A stretch of 64,000 bases of DNA from Leadbetterella sp. GTDB lineage: Bacteria > Bacteroidota > Bacteroidia > Cytophagales > Spirosomataceae. Every line of letters starts with the position of its first letter. The stretch's first letter is position 1. Shown one piece after another: positions 18,278 through 28,500 of the stretch. Both the position numbers and the translations under genes were made by a program. Where the stretch lies: contig JAHBUH010000003.1 of NCBI GenBank assembly GCA_019638185.1, positions 186,001-250,000 on the forward strand, written 5' to 3'. The notes under the pieces were generated by a model. That model ran no database searches and had not been told where the DNA came from. It saw nothing but the letters and a program-made list of their open reading frames with translations.

Positions 18278-19536
18278 TTCTTCGCAATTTTACTTAAGAG
18301 TTGTAAATCAGATGGATTCGAATTGTCATACTGGTAGAACCCGTCAGCACCTATCACCAGCAGGATTTTGGAGCTGAGCTGGATCACATCATACGCATGA
18401 TGATCCCGGAGGTGTTGGAGCTGTTTGATATCCTCATCATAGAGAACATTATAAGACTTCAGCCCGTTTTCGCCTTCGCAGAGCGAAAGAATATGTTCAT
18501 ACACCGACAGCCCGTGCGGGCTATGCATGGGGTAGCTCTTGATCAGGGAAGGAGCATACAGGTTTGCAATATTAATGATCTGGAGCTGATTAGGGGAGGT
18601 TCCGCAGGTACCGGTCCGCAGGGTTACATAGGCCCTGTCGCCCTGAACCACCACGGGGTCACAGGCCCGGGCATGGTTAAAGATGGTCATCCGCTCGGGT
18701 TTCGCCGGGTTCTTATTGTCATAAATATACATCCCCGTGTTTGAGCCGATAAAGAGCTTATCTTCATACGGAAAAATAGTTTCTATCCCCCAGCCCAGGT
18801 TGATTTTCCCGGCCGAGTCCGGTTTAGCCGGGTTACTGATGTTAAAAACCATCAGGTCGCTGTCACTTACCGTATAGAGGAAATCATCATACAGGGTAAA
18901 GCGGGCCATGGAGCCGCCCTGGCCGGAGCCGTCGCCCTTCGGGCCGGCCGTACTGCCGGTATTAAACGACAGGTAATCGCCGCTGCCCCAGTAATTTCCC
19001 AGGAAACCGGGGTCTTCATTTCCGCAGTTGGTCTTATACGTTTCTTTCCGGATCTCCTTGGCGTAGTCCGTCACGGAATTGGTGCGGGGATCAAAGTACC
19101 ACGAGCGCCCTTCCCATACGCCCCGGCTGAACATCCGGGTCTTCCGGCCCAGTTCTTTTACCTGCAGGGGGTTACTCAGGTCCAGTGACACCAGGTCCAT
19201 GTAGCTATCGGCATACAGCACATCATCTTTTACCGCAAAATCCAGGACACCCGGAATGGTAATGAAAGAAACGGCTTTCGGAGAGTGCGGGTCGGAATTG
19301 TCAATGACGTGAATGCCTTTCTTCACTTCGCCGATCAGCAGGTACTGGTTATAGGCATAGATCTTACCGGGCTCTTTCAGATCCTGAGGGCTGGAAGTAG
19401 AAATCCCCTTCAGGATGGTTTCGTACCCTATGGTGTAAGGTACCCATACGGCATACGTACGGGTTTGGGTGCACTCATCGGTACATCCCCAATGCAAAAC
19501 GGCCAGTAATAAAACAGGTATAAGTTTACGCAACAT
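18274..19536 (-). CDS. LVIVD-repeat lipoprotein
   Basis: 420 residues; the signal peptide ends at LHWGC with Cys18 as lipidation site. The body consists of repeated 40-45-residue blades with the LVIVD signature (IHVIDNSDPHSPKAV, LVSLDLSNPLQVKEL, LMVFNISNPAKPDSAG, MYIYDNKNPAKPERM, LQIINIANLYAPSL), predicting a beta-propeller. Such proteins are common on Bacteroidota surfaces and their role is poorly known. First gene of a two-gene unit with the barrel protein; the 142-nt region upstream is shared with the divergent dehydrogenase gene. Confidence 0.88.
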   Translation of the reverse strand: MLRKLIPVLLLAVLHWGCTDECTQTRTYAVWVPYTIGYETILKGISTSSPQDLKEPGKIYAYNQYLLIGEVKKGIHVIDNSDPHSPKAVSFITIPGVLDFAVKDDVLYADSYMDLVSLDLSNPLQVKELGRKTRMFSRGVWEGRSWYFDPRTNSVTDYAKEIRKETYKTNCGNEDPGFLGNYWGSGDYLSFNTGSTAGPKGDGSGQGGSMARFTLYDDFLYTVSDSDLMVFNISNPAKPDSAGKINLGWGIETIFPYEDKLFIGSNTGMYIYDNKNPAKPERMTIFNHARACDPVVVQGDRAYVTLRTGTCGTSPNQLQIINIANLYAPSLIKSYPMHSPHGLSVYEHILSLCEGENGLKSYNVLYDEDIKQLQHLRDHHAYDVIQLSSKILLVIGADGFYQYDNSNPSDLQLLSKIAKK

Positions 19537-19678
19537 AGTATTACGGATTGTGAAATAGAGACCCGGTTTCTTCGCAAATGGTTGGAACCGTCCCTGGAAA
19601 ATTAGAAATTTTCCCTTCAGGGGGCGATTTGCGGCCTAAATGTTCGTACTTTTAGCGCCGAAAATCAGGAAATGATTA

Positions 19679-22600
19679 ATGGCTTTAGACTGGGCAGACC
19701 TCAGGAAAAAATTCAAAGGAGAAATCCTGACCGATAAAGTAACACGTATACTTTATGCCACGGATGCATCCGCATACCGGGAGATGCCGCTTGGGGTGGT
19801 TTTCCCGGCCGATGAGCAAGACATTCAGACCCTGATCCGTTTTGCGTATGACTATCGCGCCACCCTCATTCCCCGCACGGCAGGCACATCGCTGGCCGGG
19901 CAGGTGGTAGGAAAAGGGATCGTGACAGACGTTTCCCGCACCTTTACCCGTATCCTGGAAGTTAACCCGGAAGAATCCTGGGTACGCCTGGAGCCGGCCG
20001 TGGTGAGAGATGAGCTGAACATGCACCTGAAGCCCTTCGGGCTGTACTATGGCCCGGAAACTTCTACCGCTAACCGGGCCATGATCGGCGGGATGGTGGG
20101 AAATAACTCCTGCGGCTCTAACTCGGTGGTGTACGGGAGTGCGCGTGATCACCTCCTGGAAGTCACCGGCTACCTGAGTGATGGCAGCCGGGTTACCTTT
20201 AAAGACATTCCGAAAGAGGAGTTCATCCGGAAAATCCGGGCCATTCATGAAAAGAAACAAAGCGCCTGGTCACTGGAAGACCGTATCTACGTCCATATCT
20301 TCCGTACCCTGAATAACCTGGATAACCAGGAAAGCATCCGGGCTGAATTTCCCAAGCGCACCATTACCCGCCGGAATACCGGCTACGCCATTGACGAACT
20401 GCTGGAAACGGATGTCTTTACCGAAGGCAGCCCTGAAACCTTTAATTTCTGTAAGCTGATAGCCGGTTCGGAGGGCACGCTCATGTTCATTACCGAGCTG
20501 AAGATCCACGTGAATCCTCTGCCGCCTAAGTTCCAGGGGGTAGTGGCCGTGCATTGTGCCACCGTAGATGAGTCACTGCGGGCTAACCTCATTGCCCTGA
20601 AATACCGGCCCAGCGCGGTAGAGCTGATTGACCACTATATCCTGGAATGTACCAAAGCCAATAAGGAGCAGTCGGCTAACCGTTTCTTTGTGAACGGCGA
20701 CCCTGGCGCCATCCTTTGTGTGGAGCTTTCCAGGGATACCGAAGAAGAGATCCGGGAGGCTGCCGGGGCTCTGGAAGCAGAGATGCGACAGGCGGGTTTT
20801 GGCCATGACTTCCCGCTAGTGCTGGGTCCGGATGTAAAAAGGATATGGTCGCTGCGCAAAGCCGGCCTGGGGCTTTTATCTAACCTGCCTGGTGATGAGA
20901 AGGCCGTGGCCGTGATAGAAGATACCGCTGTGGATGTACAGGATCTGCCTGAATTCATCCTGGAATTTAACCAGATTCTGGATAAAAACAGAATGTTTTG
21001 CGTACATTACGCCCATGCGTCTACGGGTGAGCTGCACCTGCGGCCCATCATTAACCTCAAGACTCACGAGGGGAAAGCCCAGTTCCGGCTGATTGCGGAA
21101 GAGATCTCGGCCCTGGTCAAAAAATACAAAGGTTCACTCTCCGGTGAGCACGGCGACGGCCGCCTGCGGGGAGAATTTATCAAAGAGCAGATCGGCGCGC
21201 ATAACTATGAGCTCATCAAAGAACTCAAAGCCGTCTGGGACAAAGAAAACATCTTCAATGCAGGAAAGATAGTGGATACGCCGCCTATGGACGAGTTCCT
21301 CCGCTACTTCCCGGGCCAGAAAACCCCGGAGTTTAAAACAGCTTTCCGTTTTCAGGACCAGGATATTCTCCAGCATGCGGAGCAGTGTAACGGCTCCGGC
21401 GACTGCCGGAAAAGCCATCTCAGCGGCGGCACCATGTGCCCGTCGTACATGGCTACTAAAAATGAACGGGATACCACCCGGGCCCGGGCCAATATCCTGC
21501 GGGAAACCCTCACCCGCTCCGACAAAATGAACCGTTTTGACTCGGAAGACATCAAAGAGGTGCTGGATCTCTGCCTGGCCTGCAAGGCCTGCAAAGCCGA
21601 ATGCCCCTCTAACGTGGACATGGCCAAGATGAAAATGGAGTTCCTGCACCAATACTATAAGGATAACGGGGTGCCGCTGCGTTCGTGGCTCATCGGGAAC
21701 TACCCGCGGCTGAATAAGCTGGCTACCCTGGCACCAACGGCCTATAACTTTATTTTTAAGAATACGGGACTGCGGAAAATAGCTAACCGCCTGGTAGGAT
21801 TCCATCCGGAACGTACCATGCCGCTACTGGCAGACACCACACTGAAAGCCTGGTTTCGGAAGGAATATGGCCGGATAGCAGGTGATTCAGGCCGGAGCGT
21901 ATATCTCTTCCTGGATGAATTTACCAACTATAACGATGTGGAGATCGGTAAAAAAGCCGTGCAACTGCTGGTCAGGCTGGGCTTTTCGGTCATCGTGGAA
22001 GATCATGCCGAATCCGGGCGCTCCTACCTGTCCAAAGGCCTGCTGACGCAGGCCAAAGAGCTGGCCAATACTAACGTACAATTATTCCGGGATAAAATAG
22101 GGCTGCCGGCTGTGGCGGCGGATGCCCCTTCCTCAGCGGGTTCAGACGGCGATCTATCGGGCGGGGCGCTGTTGGGTTCCACTCCTTCAGGCACTCCTGC
22201 GTCAGGCGGCATTCCCCTCATTGGCATAGAGCCCAGCGCCATTCTCACCTTCCGTGACGAATACCCCGAGCTGGTCAGTGAGCATCTGGCAGAAAGTGCG
22301 GCAGAACTGGCTAAACACGTATTTACCTTTGAAGAATTCATAGGCGGCCTGGTAGACCGGAAAGAACTTAACGCTTCACTGTTCACGGAAGAAAAGCGGC
22401 TCATCAAGCTCCATGGCCACTGTCAACAGAAAGCAGTGAGCTCCCTGGTTCCCAGCAAGAAAATGTTAAGCCTGCCCAAAAACTACGAAGTGCAGCTCAT
22501 TCCCAGCGGATGCTGCGGCATGGCCGGATCCTTCGGTTATGAAAAAGAGCATTATGATATCTCCATGAAAATAGGAGAACTGGTGTTGTTCCCCACCGTA

Positions 22601-22732
22601 CGCCAGCAGTCCGAAGATGTGATCATCGCTGCCGCCGGAACCTCCTGCCGGCACCAGATCCATGACGGCACCCATCGCCGTGCCCTGCACCCCATAGAAA
22701 TACTGTGGGAATCCCTGAAATCCCGGGACTAA
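19679..22732 (+). CDS. YdiJ-like FAD/Fe-S D-2-hydroxyacid dehydrogenase
   Basis: 1017 residues, the same size class as E. coli YdiJ. Residues about 35-230 form a PCMH-type FAD domain (IPRTAGTSLAGQVVG, GMVGNNSCGSNS). Residues 270-530 are the FAD-oxidase C-terminal domain ending near SGEHGDGRLRGEF. The first Fe-S motif is CNGSGDC...MCPSY (near residue 570) and the second is CLACKACKAECP (near residue 631). A cysteine-rich CCG segment near residue 944 (GCCGMAGSFGYE) completes the layout. The enzyme would oxidise D-lactate, D-2-hydroxyglutarate or glycolate, passing electrons to quinone or another acceptor. An Ala/Gly/Ser/Pro-rich linker at about residues 812-848 is unusual. It stands alone; no lutABC-like partners are nearby. 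Confidence 0.88.
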   Translation: MALDWADLRKKFKGEILTDKVTRILYATDASAYREMPLGVVFPADEQDIQTLIRFAYDYRATLIPRTAGTSLAGQVVGKGIVTDVSRTFTRILEVNPEESWVRLEPAVVRDELNMHLKPFGLYYGPETSTANRAMIGGMVGNNSCGSNSVVYGSARDHLLEVTGYLSDGSRVTFKDIPKEEFIRKIRAIHEKKQSAWSLEDRIYVHIFRTLNNLDNQESIRAEFPKRTITRRNTGYAIDELLETDVFTEGSPETFNFCKLIAGSEGTLMFITELKIHVNPLPPKFQGVVAVHCATVDESLRANLIALKYRPSAVELIDHYILECTKANKEQSANRFFVNGDPGAILCVELSRDTEEEIREAAGALEAEMRQAGFGHDFPLVLGPDVKRIWSLRKAGLGLLSNLPGDEKAVAVIEDTAVDVQDLPEFILEFNQILDKNRMFCVHYAHASTGELHLRPIINLKTHEGKAQFRLIAEEISALVKKYKGSLSGEHGDGRLRGEFIKEQIGAHNYELIKELKAVWDKENIFNAGKIVDTPPMDEFLRYFPGQKTPEFKTAFRFQDQDILQHAEQCNGSGDCRKSHLSGGTMCPSYMATKNERDTTRARANILRETLTRSDKMNRFDSEDIKEVLDLCLACKACKAECPSNVDMAKMKMEFLHQYYKDNGVPLRSWLIGNYPRLNKLATLAPTAYNFIFKNTGLRKIANRLVGFHPERTMPLLADTTLKAWFRKEYGRIAGDSGRSVYLFLDEFTNYNDVEIGKKAVQLLVRLGFSVIVEDHAESGRSYLSKGLLTQAKELANTNVQLFRDKIGLPAVAADAPSSAGSDGDLSGGALLGSTPSGTPASGGIPLIGIEPSAILTFRDEYPELVSEHLAESAAELAKHVFTFEEFIGGLVDRKELNASLFTEEKRLIKLHGHCQQKAVSSLVPSKKMLSLPKNYEVQLIPSGCCGMAGSFGYEKEHYDISMKIGELVLFPTVRQQSEDVIIAAAGTSCRHQIHDGTHRRALHPIEILWESLKSRD

Positions 22733-23098
22733 GACCCCTCGCCCTCTGACGGGGAAATCCCTGGAATAATCCGGGAAAAATAACCGTCTTTCAATACGCC
22801 CCGGAAGGGGTGTGGGAGCTTCGTATACGTGCCAATTCCGTTCCCGTCCTATCACAAACTTGGGAAAGCATAATCCCCCGGGATAAATTAACCGTTCACA
22901 GCGGCTTTACCCCCGTGAAAACACCCCCCTAAAAACAGGATTATGGCAAGAATATGCATAAATTTTCTAATAAAACAAGGAAATTTGCTGTCCCAAAAAA
23001 TTTTGGCACATACTTTGTATTGGGAGTAGACAATCGAAAACTAAGGATTCGTAAAAAAACAAGTTAAAAACAAAAAAAGACAAAGTCAAATTAAACAA
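22733..23098 (+). other. 366-nt intergenic region before the pilin gene
   Basis: No gene seen. The first half is C/G-rich with small inverted repeats (TCCCTGGA...TCCGGGA near 22756-22775, CCCCGGAAGGGG near 22799-22810), none followed by a T tract. The last 60 nt (about 23036-23098) is an A-rich leader, as found before strongly translated Bacteroidota genes. Composition changes sharply to A+T-rich at about 22930. Confidence 0.6.
22984..23017 (+). promoter_or_regulatory. Candidate promoter of the fibre operon
   Basis: TTTG at 22984-22987 and, 23 nt on, TACTTTG at 23011-23017, one base shorter than the TAnnTTTG consensus. It would give a leader of about 75 nt rich in A. Confidence 0.4.
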
Positions 23099-23644
23099 AT
23101 GAAAAAAGTATTTTTAGCCGCCGTAACACTAATTTCTGTAGCTTTTGTAGGAAACGCGAATGCACAGAACACAACAGCTGAAGTAAATGTAAACATTAAA
23201 TTGTACAAGGTTCAGTCTATCTCTGTATCCACTCCATCTGTAGACCTTGAATATAAAACAGAAGCTGATTATCGAACTGGGGTAACCACAGCAGTGAATG
23301 ATCACCTGGTTGTGTTCAGTACAGGAGGATTTATAGTTAAAGTTAAGGCGGAGAGTGATTTTATGAAAGGTAGTTCAGAAAGCATTGCTGCTAACACCGT
23401 GCAGGTAATAGCTGCAGACGGATCTAAAAAGCCAACAGGTACATTAAATTATGCCGATAATTTGATGTTGTCAACAACACAAGCCCCTTTAATTACTTCC
23501 GGAAAGGGAGGCGCTGATTTAAAGTTCAAAATTAGCTACAAGGGAGGATTTGGAGATGACTACATTGTTGACAGATTTAAGAATGGTGACGGGAATCCCA
23601 ATATTTATACTGCCAAGGTTACTTATGAAATAGTGCCCAATTAA
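23099..23644 (+). CDS. Small pilin-like fibre subunit
   Basis: 181 residues; signal peptide MKKVFLAAVTLISVAFVGNANA, mature protein about 159 residues with no cysteine. After cleavage comes a Thr/Ala/Val-rich stretch with alternating hydrophobics (AEVNVNIKLY), the layout of a donor strand in chaperone-usher subunits. The body is all-beta, and the last strand (YTAKVTYEIVPN) alternates hydrophobics as chaperone-recognised strands do. The C-terminal domain of the tip protein two genes downstream follows the same pattern. First gene of the operon, with a long A-rich leader and its own downstream hairpin, both fitting a major subunit. Assignment to a fibre system is inferred from context. Confidence 0.65.
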   Translation: MKKVFLAAVTLISVAFVGNANAQNTTAEVNVNIKLYKVQSISVSTPSVDLEYKTEADYRTGVTTAVNDHLVVFSTGGFIVKVKAESDFMKGSSESIAANTVQVIAADGSKKPTGTLNYADNLMLSTTQAPLITSGKGGADLKFKISYKGGFGDDYIVDRFKNGDGNPNIYTAKVTYEIVPN

Positions 23645-23654
23645 TAAAAACACG

Positions 23655-23662
23655 TATCTTTG
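23655..23662 (+). promoter_or_regulatory. Possible internal promoter -7 element before the chaperone gene
   Basis: TATCTTTG matches TAnnTTTG. Transcription would begin near 23669, placing the hairpin at 23671-23699 at the extreme 5' end of the message. No -33 match seen. Confidence 0.3.
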
Positions 23663-23670
23663 TGATATGA

Positions 23671-23704
23671 GGGTGTTGTGGGCTGGGCTTACAGCACCCT
23701 TTTA
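23671..23704 (+). terminator. Hairpin after the pilin gene (terminator or attenuator)
   Basis: GGGTGTTGT (23671-23679) pairs with ACAGCACCC (23691-23699) over 9 bp with one G-T pair, and is followed by TTTTATC. It would let the pilin message outnumber that of the chaperone and usher. Confidence 0.6.
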
Positions 23705-23718
23705 TCATAAAAATAGCT

Positions 23719-24519
23719 ATGAAAACGAGTTTTCTGATTCTTTCCCTCCTGTTCGGAGGGGTGTTACACAATTATGCACAAACGGGCATTTCCGTATCGC
23801 CACCACGGGTATATTTTGAACTGCGCCCGGGCCAGACGGGTACAGAGAAGGTCAGTGTAAGCAATACCAGTAAAAATACAATATTGGACCTGTCCGTTAG
23901 CCTGGCCGATTGGAACTACGATGAAAACGGCAATAATATTATTTCGCCGGCGGATTCCCTGCCTAATTCTTTTACCAAGTGGGTGACCATCAGAGAAGGT
24001 TCTTATTTTTCATTAAAACCGGGAGAAACCCGTGACCTGACGGTCAATGTATCTATTCCGGCCTCGGCAGATCTGAAGTTTTCTGCTTATACCGCTTTAC
24101 TTTTTATCACGCAAATGAACCCCGTAGACGATGTGAACGCAAAAGGCTCCCAAATAAAGGTGAGTGTGCGCTCCGGCATTAAATTATATTACAGACCAAT
24201 GGGGCTTTCGAAAGTTAAAAAACTGGAAATAACTGATTTGAAATTTGACTCTGAGAAGAGTAGCCTTACTTTGAATTTTCGTAGTCAGGGCAATGTTTGG
24301 ACTGATGGTGTAATTTATACAGATCTGCTGAATACAGGTACGGGAAAATCTTTTAAAATAGAAGAAACCCCATTCCTTACCCTGCCAGGCGATAAACGTG
24401 TAATACATATACCGCTACCTAAAGATCTGCCTAAAGGAAATTATACTGCAACGATTATGATGGATTTTGGAAGTGATTCGGAAATGGAAGCGGCAGAATT
24501 GAAGTTTACGTATGAATAG
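23719..24519 (+). CDS. PapD-like periplasmic pilus-assembly chaperone
   Basis: 266 residues; signal peptide ending near NYAQ. Domain 1 (about residues 22-160) is Ig-like and has the chaperone hallmarks: Arg30 in SPPRVYFELRPGQ and Lys155 in SGIKLYYRP, the residues that anchor a subunit's C-terminus in PapD/FimC, with the IKLYYRP motif nearly as in classical chaperones. Domain 2 (about 162-266) is another beta-sandwich. A chaperone of this class holds unfolded pilins in the periplasm by donating its G1 strand and delivers them to an outer-membrane usher. The next gene overlaps its stop by 8 nt. This is the firmest single piece of evidence for a chaperone-usher-type system. Confidence 0.8.
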   Translation: MKTSFLILSLLFGGVLHNYAQTGISVSPPRVYFELRPGQTGTEKVSVSNTSKNTILDLSVSLADWNYDENGNNIISPADSLPNSFTKWVTIREGSYFSLKPGETRDLTVNVSIPASADLKFSAYTALLFITQMNPVDDVNAKGSQIKVSVRSGIKLYYRPMGLSKVKKLEITDLKFDSEKSSLTLNFRSQGNVWTDGVIYTDLLNTGTGKSFKIEETPFLTLPGDKRVIHIPLPKDLPKGNYTATIMMDFGSDSEMEAAELKFTYE

Positions 24520-25573
24520 GTTTGCAAAGTATATAACCATAGGCCTTGTTTTCGCTGCTCAAATCACTTATGCTCAGAATTTTAGCGGATGGGGAGGTGC
24601 GTACGTCCAGGTGGGAAGCTATTTGGGTGAAAACTCTACCCAGCCCTACGTTCTGGACATTACCGGTACAGGTCCGGTCAATGTTTCTGACTGGAGACTT
24701 ACCGTTCGTGTTACCAGTGTGGGAAAAGACGGAAACGGGAATTCTTTTCCTCTGGACAAACTTCTGTTGACGCCCAGTACATCCCTCATTACAGCCTGCC
24801 CCTCCAATGCCTCCACCGTAAGCCAGGTAGGTTTTGTGCCTAATATGCTACTGGCATTTAGCGAACAGGATCTGGTTATGCGGCCTCCGGGAGTTAAAAT
24901 TTATAACCAGGACGGATGCAATGGCGGACTGAATACTTTTTACCGCTACCAGTTTGGTATAAATTGGGCCGTCTTGGGAGGAGCCTACTTGGGTCAGTTG
25001 ATTGCCTGGTATAAATACGACATCAACGTGGAATTTAAGCTGTATGCTAACGGGATACTAAAAAATACAATTCCCATACGCACACAGGTAGAATTAAAAG
25101 ACCCTTTAACGGGTAGTCCTCCCGTTCAAAATAGCTTCAGTCTAACGGTAGGTGCAGGGGCTCAAAACGGTATCCTCACCCTGCAATCCCGGTCCGATTA
25201 TGAAAACGGGAAAAGTGTAACATACAATAACGGCCTCACTGTAAAAACCAATGCGAATTACCAGGTAACCGTGAACGCAAGCCCTGGCACCCCTTATTTT
25301 TCTTACCAGAATAATAATATTGACCTGGATGTGCTGAATGTGCAGCTGGCCACTACAGCATCGGGGGTGACTAATCTTAACCCGGTAACGCTTTCCACCG
25401 GTGCGCAGGTGATTGCCAAAGGGAGTTCTACGAATAATAATAACCAGAATTTTAATGTGACGTATTCTGTTAACCCTGCCCAAAAAGATAAATTATTTTA
25501 TGCTTTTAAAGATAAACAGCAAGGCGAAACTACGTATACCACCACACTGCAGTACACTATTTTAGCGCAATGA
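24512..25573 (+). CDS. Two-domain fibre tip subunit / adhesin candidate
   Basis: 353 residues; signal peptide ending ITYAQ. The N-terminal domain (about 22-195) has only two cysteines, C96 and C136, which could form a disulfide, plus many aromatic residues, as in receptor-binding domains. Residues about 205-353 match the pilin two genes upstream in pattern: a DY-x-x-G turn after the first strand, LTVKTNANYQVTVNAS, and a terminal strand YTTTLQYTILAQ. This adhesin-plus-pilin arrangement is that of FimH- or PapG-like tip proteins. It overlaps the chaperone gene by 8 nt and the usher gene by 4 nt, so all three are translationally coupled. The binding partner is unknown. Confidence 0.65.
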   Translation: MNRFAKYITIGLVFAAQITYAQNFSGWGGAYVQVGSYLGENSTQPYVLDITGTGPVNVSDWRLTVRVTSVGKDGNGNSFPLDKLLLTPSTSLITACPSNASTVSQVGFVPNMLLAFSEQDLVMRPPGVKIYNQDGCNGGLNTFYRYQFGINWAVLGGAYLGQLIAWYKYDINVEFKLYANGILKNTIPIRTQVELKDPLTGSPPVQNSFSLTVGAGAQNGILTLQSRSDYENGKSVTYNNGLTVKTNANYQVTVNASPGTPYFSYQNNNIDLDVLNVQLATTASGVTNLNPVTLSTGAQVIAKGSSTNNNNQNFNVTYSVNPAQKDKLFYAFKDKQQGETTYTTTLQYTILAQ

Positions 25574-28500
25574 AGAAGACCGGGTTAAAATATATAGCTT
25601 TCCTGCTGCTGACCGCAGCATTTGCCGCCCCTTTTGTGTGGGATCGGTGGGGAAAGCCTGTATCTGAGCCTGAAACTCATCTGCAGGAAGAAAGCAGGGA
25701 AGAATTGCCGGCTATTCCCGCTCCTGCTCGGGATTCGGCAGTAATAGAGAAAGAGGTAATAGAGAAAGAGGTATCTCCGGCTTTACAGCCCAGTACTGTG
25801 CCGGGCACACTCCGGGAACTGGCTCCCCTAAAGACAAAATCCGCTATACAGGATAACGAACCTGTCAGAGATGTAAATCCTATCATACAGGATAAAATTA
25901 TCCCGAAATCAAATATTCCTGATAATAATAATAAACCTCCGGTATTGGCTACCCCGGTTGATACCGCAGAAACTGCCCCAGCGGAGGCGCCTGTGATCAC
26001 GCATAAGGAAGCACCGGAAAAATCCGCTGAAAAGGAAGGAATTCCTGCTGTACTGCCGCCTTTGGCAGTGGTGGAGGCGTATGCCCCTGCAGAGCTGGAT
26101 GTTACTTCGGGAAAAATTATCCGGACTTCACTGCGTCTTGTGAACCGGTCCAAGGGAACCTTTTCGGGGCAGGTAAGGGTGAAAGTGCCGCGAGGGATTA
26201 AAAGCATTTCGGGTGATCTCATCCCGGTAAATGTAAATGAGGGCGATACCCTCTTTGTCCCCACAGTATTTATGCTGGGTGGCGCGGTGCCGGCGGGAGA
26301 GAACCGGATAGAATATACCCTGACCGATGCCTATGACCGGGAGGTGGAAAAAGAAGCTACACAGATTCCGGTGGGCGAAAAAGTAAGCCTTCAGCTCAGC
26401 CTGGATCAACCCATGATCATGGTAACCCACATGAACGACTCCCTGGCCATTGGTGCACGGGTGCATAACCGCGGAAATACCGACCAGCCCGTAACCGTGG
26501 TAATGGGCGTACCGGTTAATCGCGGGGGAAAATCATTTTATGAGCTTAAAGGATGGGTCAGGGCCGGGAACGACAGCCTCTTTGTACTTAAAATGCGGCC
26601 TGCGGATATCCAGTGGAACGAGAGCAGCGTGGTGTATATTAACATCAGCGGCTTATATGGACCTGAAAAGCAGACCTTCGGAAACGTCACCCTGGGTGTG
26701 CAGAGTGTGGTATCATCGGGGCGTTTTACAGATAACAGCTGGTCTTTCATCCAGGGCTACGATAACTCCTACATCCCGGAAGATATTTCGCTCAGCTACC
26801 GGCAGTTTGGCCGGAACAGCATGTACCAGGTGATGGGGGGCGGCCATATTAACCTGCCCGTAGGTAACCTGGCCCTGCAGGGGCTGATCTATAAATCCGA
26901 AGGCCAGGATGAGTTGGTCGCCCTGAATACCCAGATGACTTACCGCTATGACCGCAGCAGCATAGCCGTAGGGAATATTAATGAAATGCTGGAGTTTTCT
27001 ACGTTTGGCAGAGGGGTAAAAGCAGTAGTTTCAGATAAATCCGGAAAGAATGCGCTTATAGTGGGGGCTATTGATAACCAGTTTAACCTGTTTAGTGCCC
27101 GGCCGCTGTTTGAAAACGGGTACAGTATTTTTGTAAAAGATCATATCGGTGCCCCGGGAGCGAAAGAGAATTTCACCGTAGACTATATGTTCCGCGAAGA
27201 CCCCTGGGAAAAAGCGAAACACCACATGGCCGGTGGCGAATGGCAATGGAATAAAGGGGCAGACTGGAGAGTGTTAGTGCGCTCACACGCCGCCCTGTCA
27301 GACTATGTCCAGAAAAACGGGCTGACTCCCTCAGGTTCTGCCGAGCTGCAATACAGCGGTTCAGTCGATAAAAATTCCGTTTCCGGTAATTTTTACTATA
27401 GCTCCTCCTACTTCCCGGGTAACCGGAGAGGTACCCTTAACCTCCAGCAAAACTTTACCCGGCGCCTGGAAGGGGGTGCAGGCCTGCGGGCTAACGCGTT
27501 TTACTCCAACTTCTCGCCGCGTTCCTATCAATACACCATGAACGTTCAAACCGGTAACGGGAGAGTGGAAGGTATATATACGTTCCCGAATTCCGGCAAG
27601 ACAGGTGTGGGGCTGGGCTACCAGTACCAGACCGAGACGGGGAACATGGCTTATCTGGCCCAAAGCGACCTGGTGAAAGACCGGGCCGTTACCCATGCGC
27701 ACCGCCTGGTAGAAAGCCTGAATTGGCGAAACGGCAAGCATTATGTGAATGTTGGGCTGGAAAACGGGGTGGTGAAGCTCTTTAACCGCAACACCTGGGA
27801 ACCCCAGGGCAGGGCCCTGCTTTTCTACAGCTTCGGGCGTTTTAACCTGAATACCACCTATCAGCATGGGGGCTACTACCTGAGTGAACAGAATTTTGCG
27901 CAGCAGATGAACAAGGTGACCCGCCGCATCATGGCTAATGCCTCCTGGAACCAGGATTTACTGGGTCAGCGCCTGCTGCTGAGCACGGGCGTGAACTACA
28001 GTCGCGACTTTATCATGGGGTCTACCTGGTCTACCATGCTTAATTCGCGTTACCACATTAGCCCCCGCTATTCAATATTCCTGAACGGCGTGGTGTATAA
28101 CTACTCCTACTCCAAAAACATTTCGCTGAACAGTTATAACAGCACCATGTATAACGTGGAAGCGGGGGTGTCTCTGAATCTTCAGCAGCCCAAGCCGTCT
28201 ACGGGTAAGAAAAGTAAGTTGACAGTTACTGTGTTTCATGATAAAAATGGTAACAATGTGCGGGATTCGGATGAAACTACGGCCACAGATTATATGATCC
28301 TCCTGGATAATAAGGTGTTTATTACCGATGAGAACGGCCGGTTCAGTTATTCCTCGCTGCCTTTTGGTACCTATACCGTTAAGGCCGGGGCGCAGGCGGG
28401 CTGGTTCCATACCGAAACCATTATCCGGATAGATGGGTTTAAAGAAACCGTAGAAATTCCCCTGAAGCAGGCCGGGTCTGTGCGGGGAAGTATCCGGTAC

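Noticed and set aside
22741..22820. Possible terminator or RNA gene after the YdiJ-like gene
   Set aside because: Only short stems (4-7 bp with a bulge) and no T tract; nothing resembles a known RNA.
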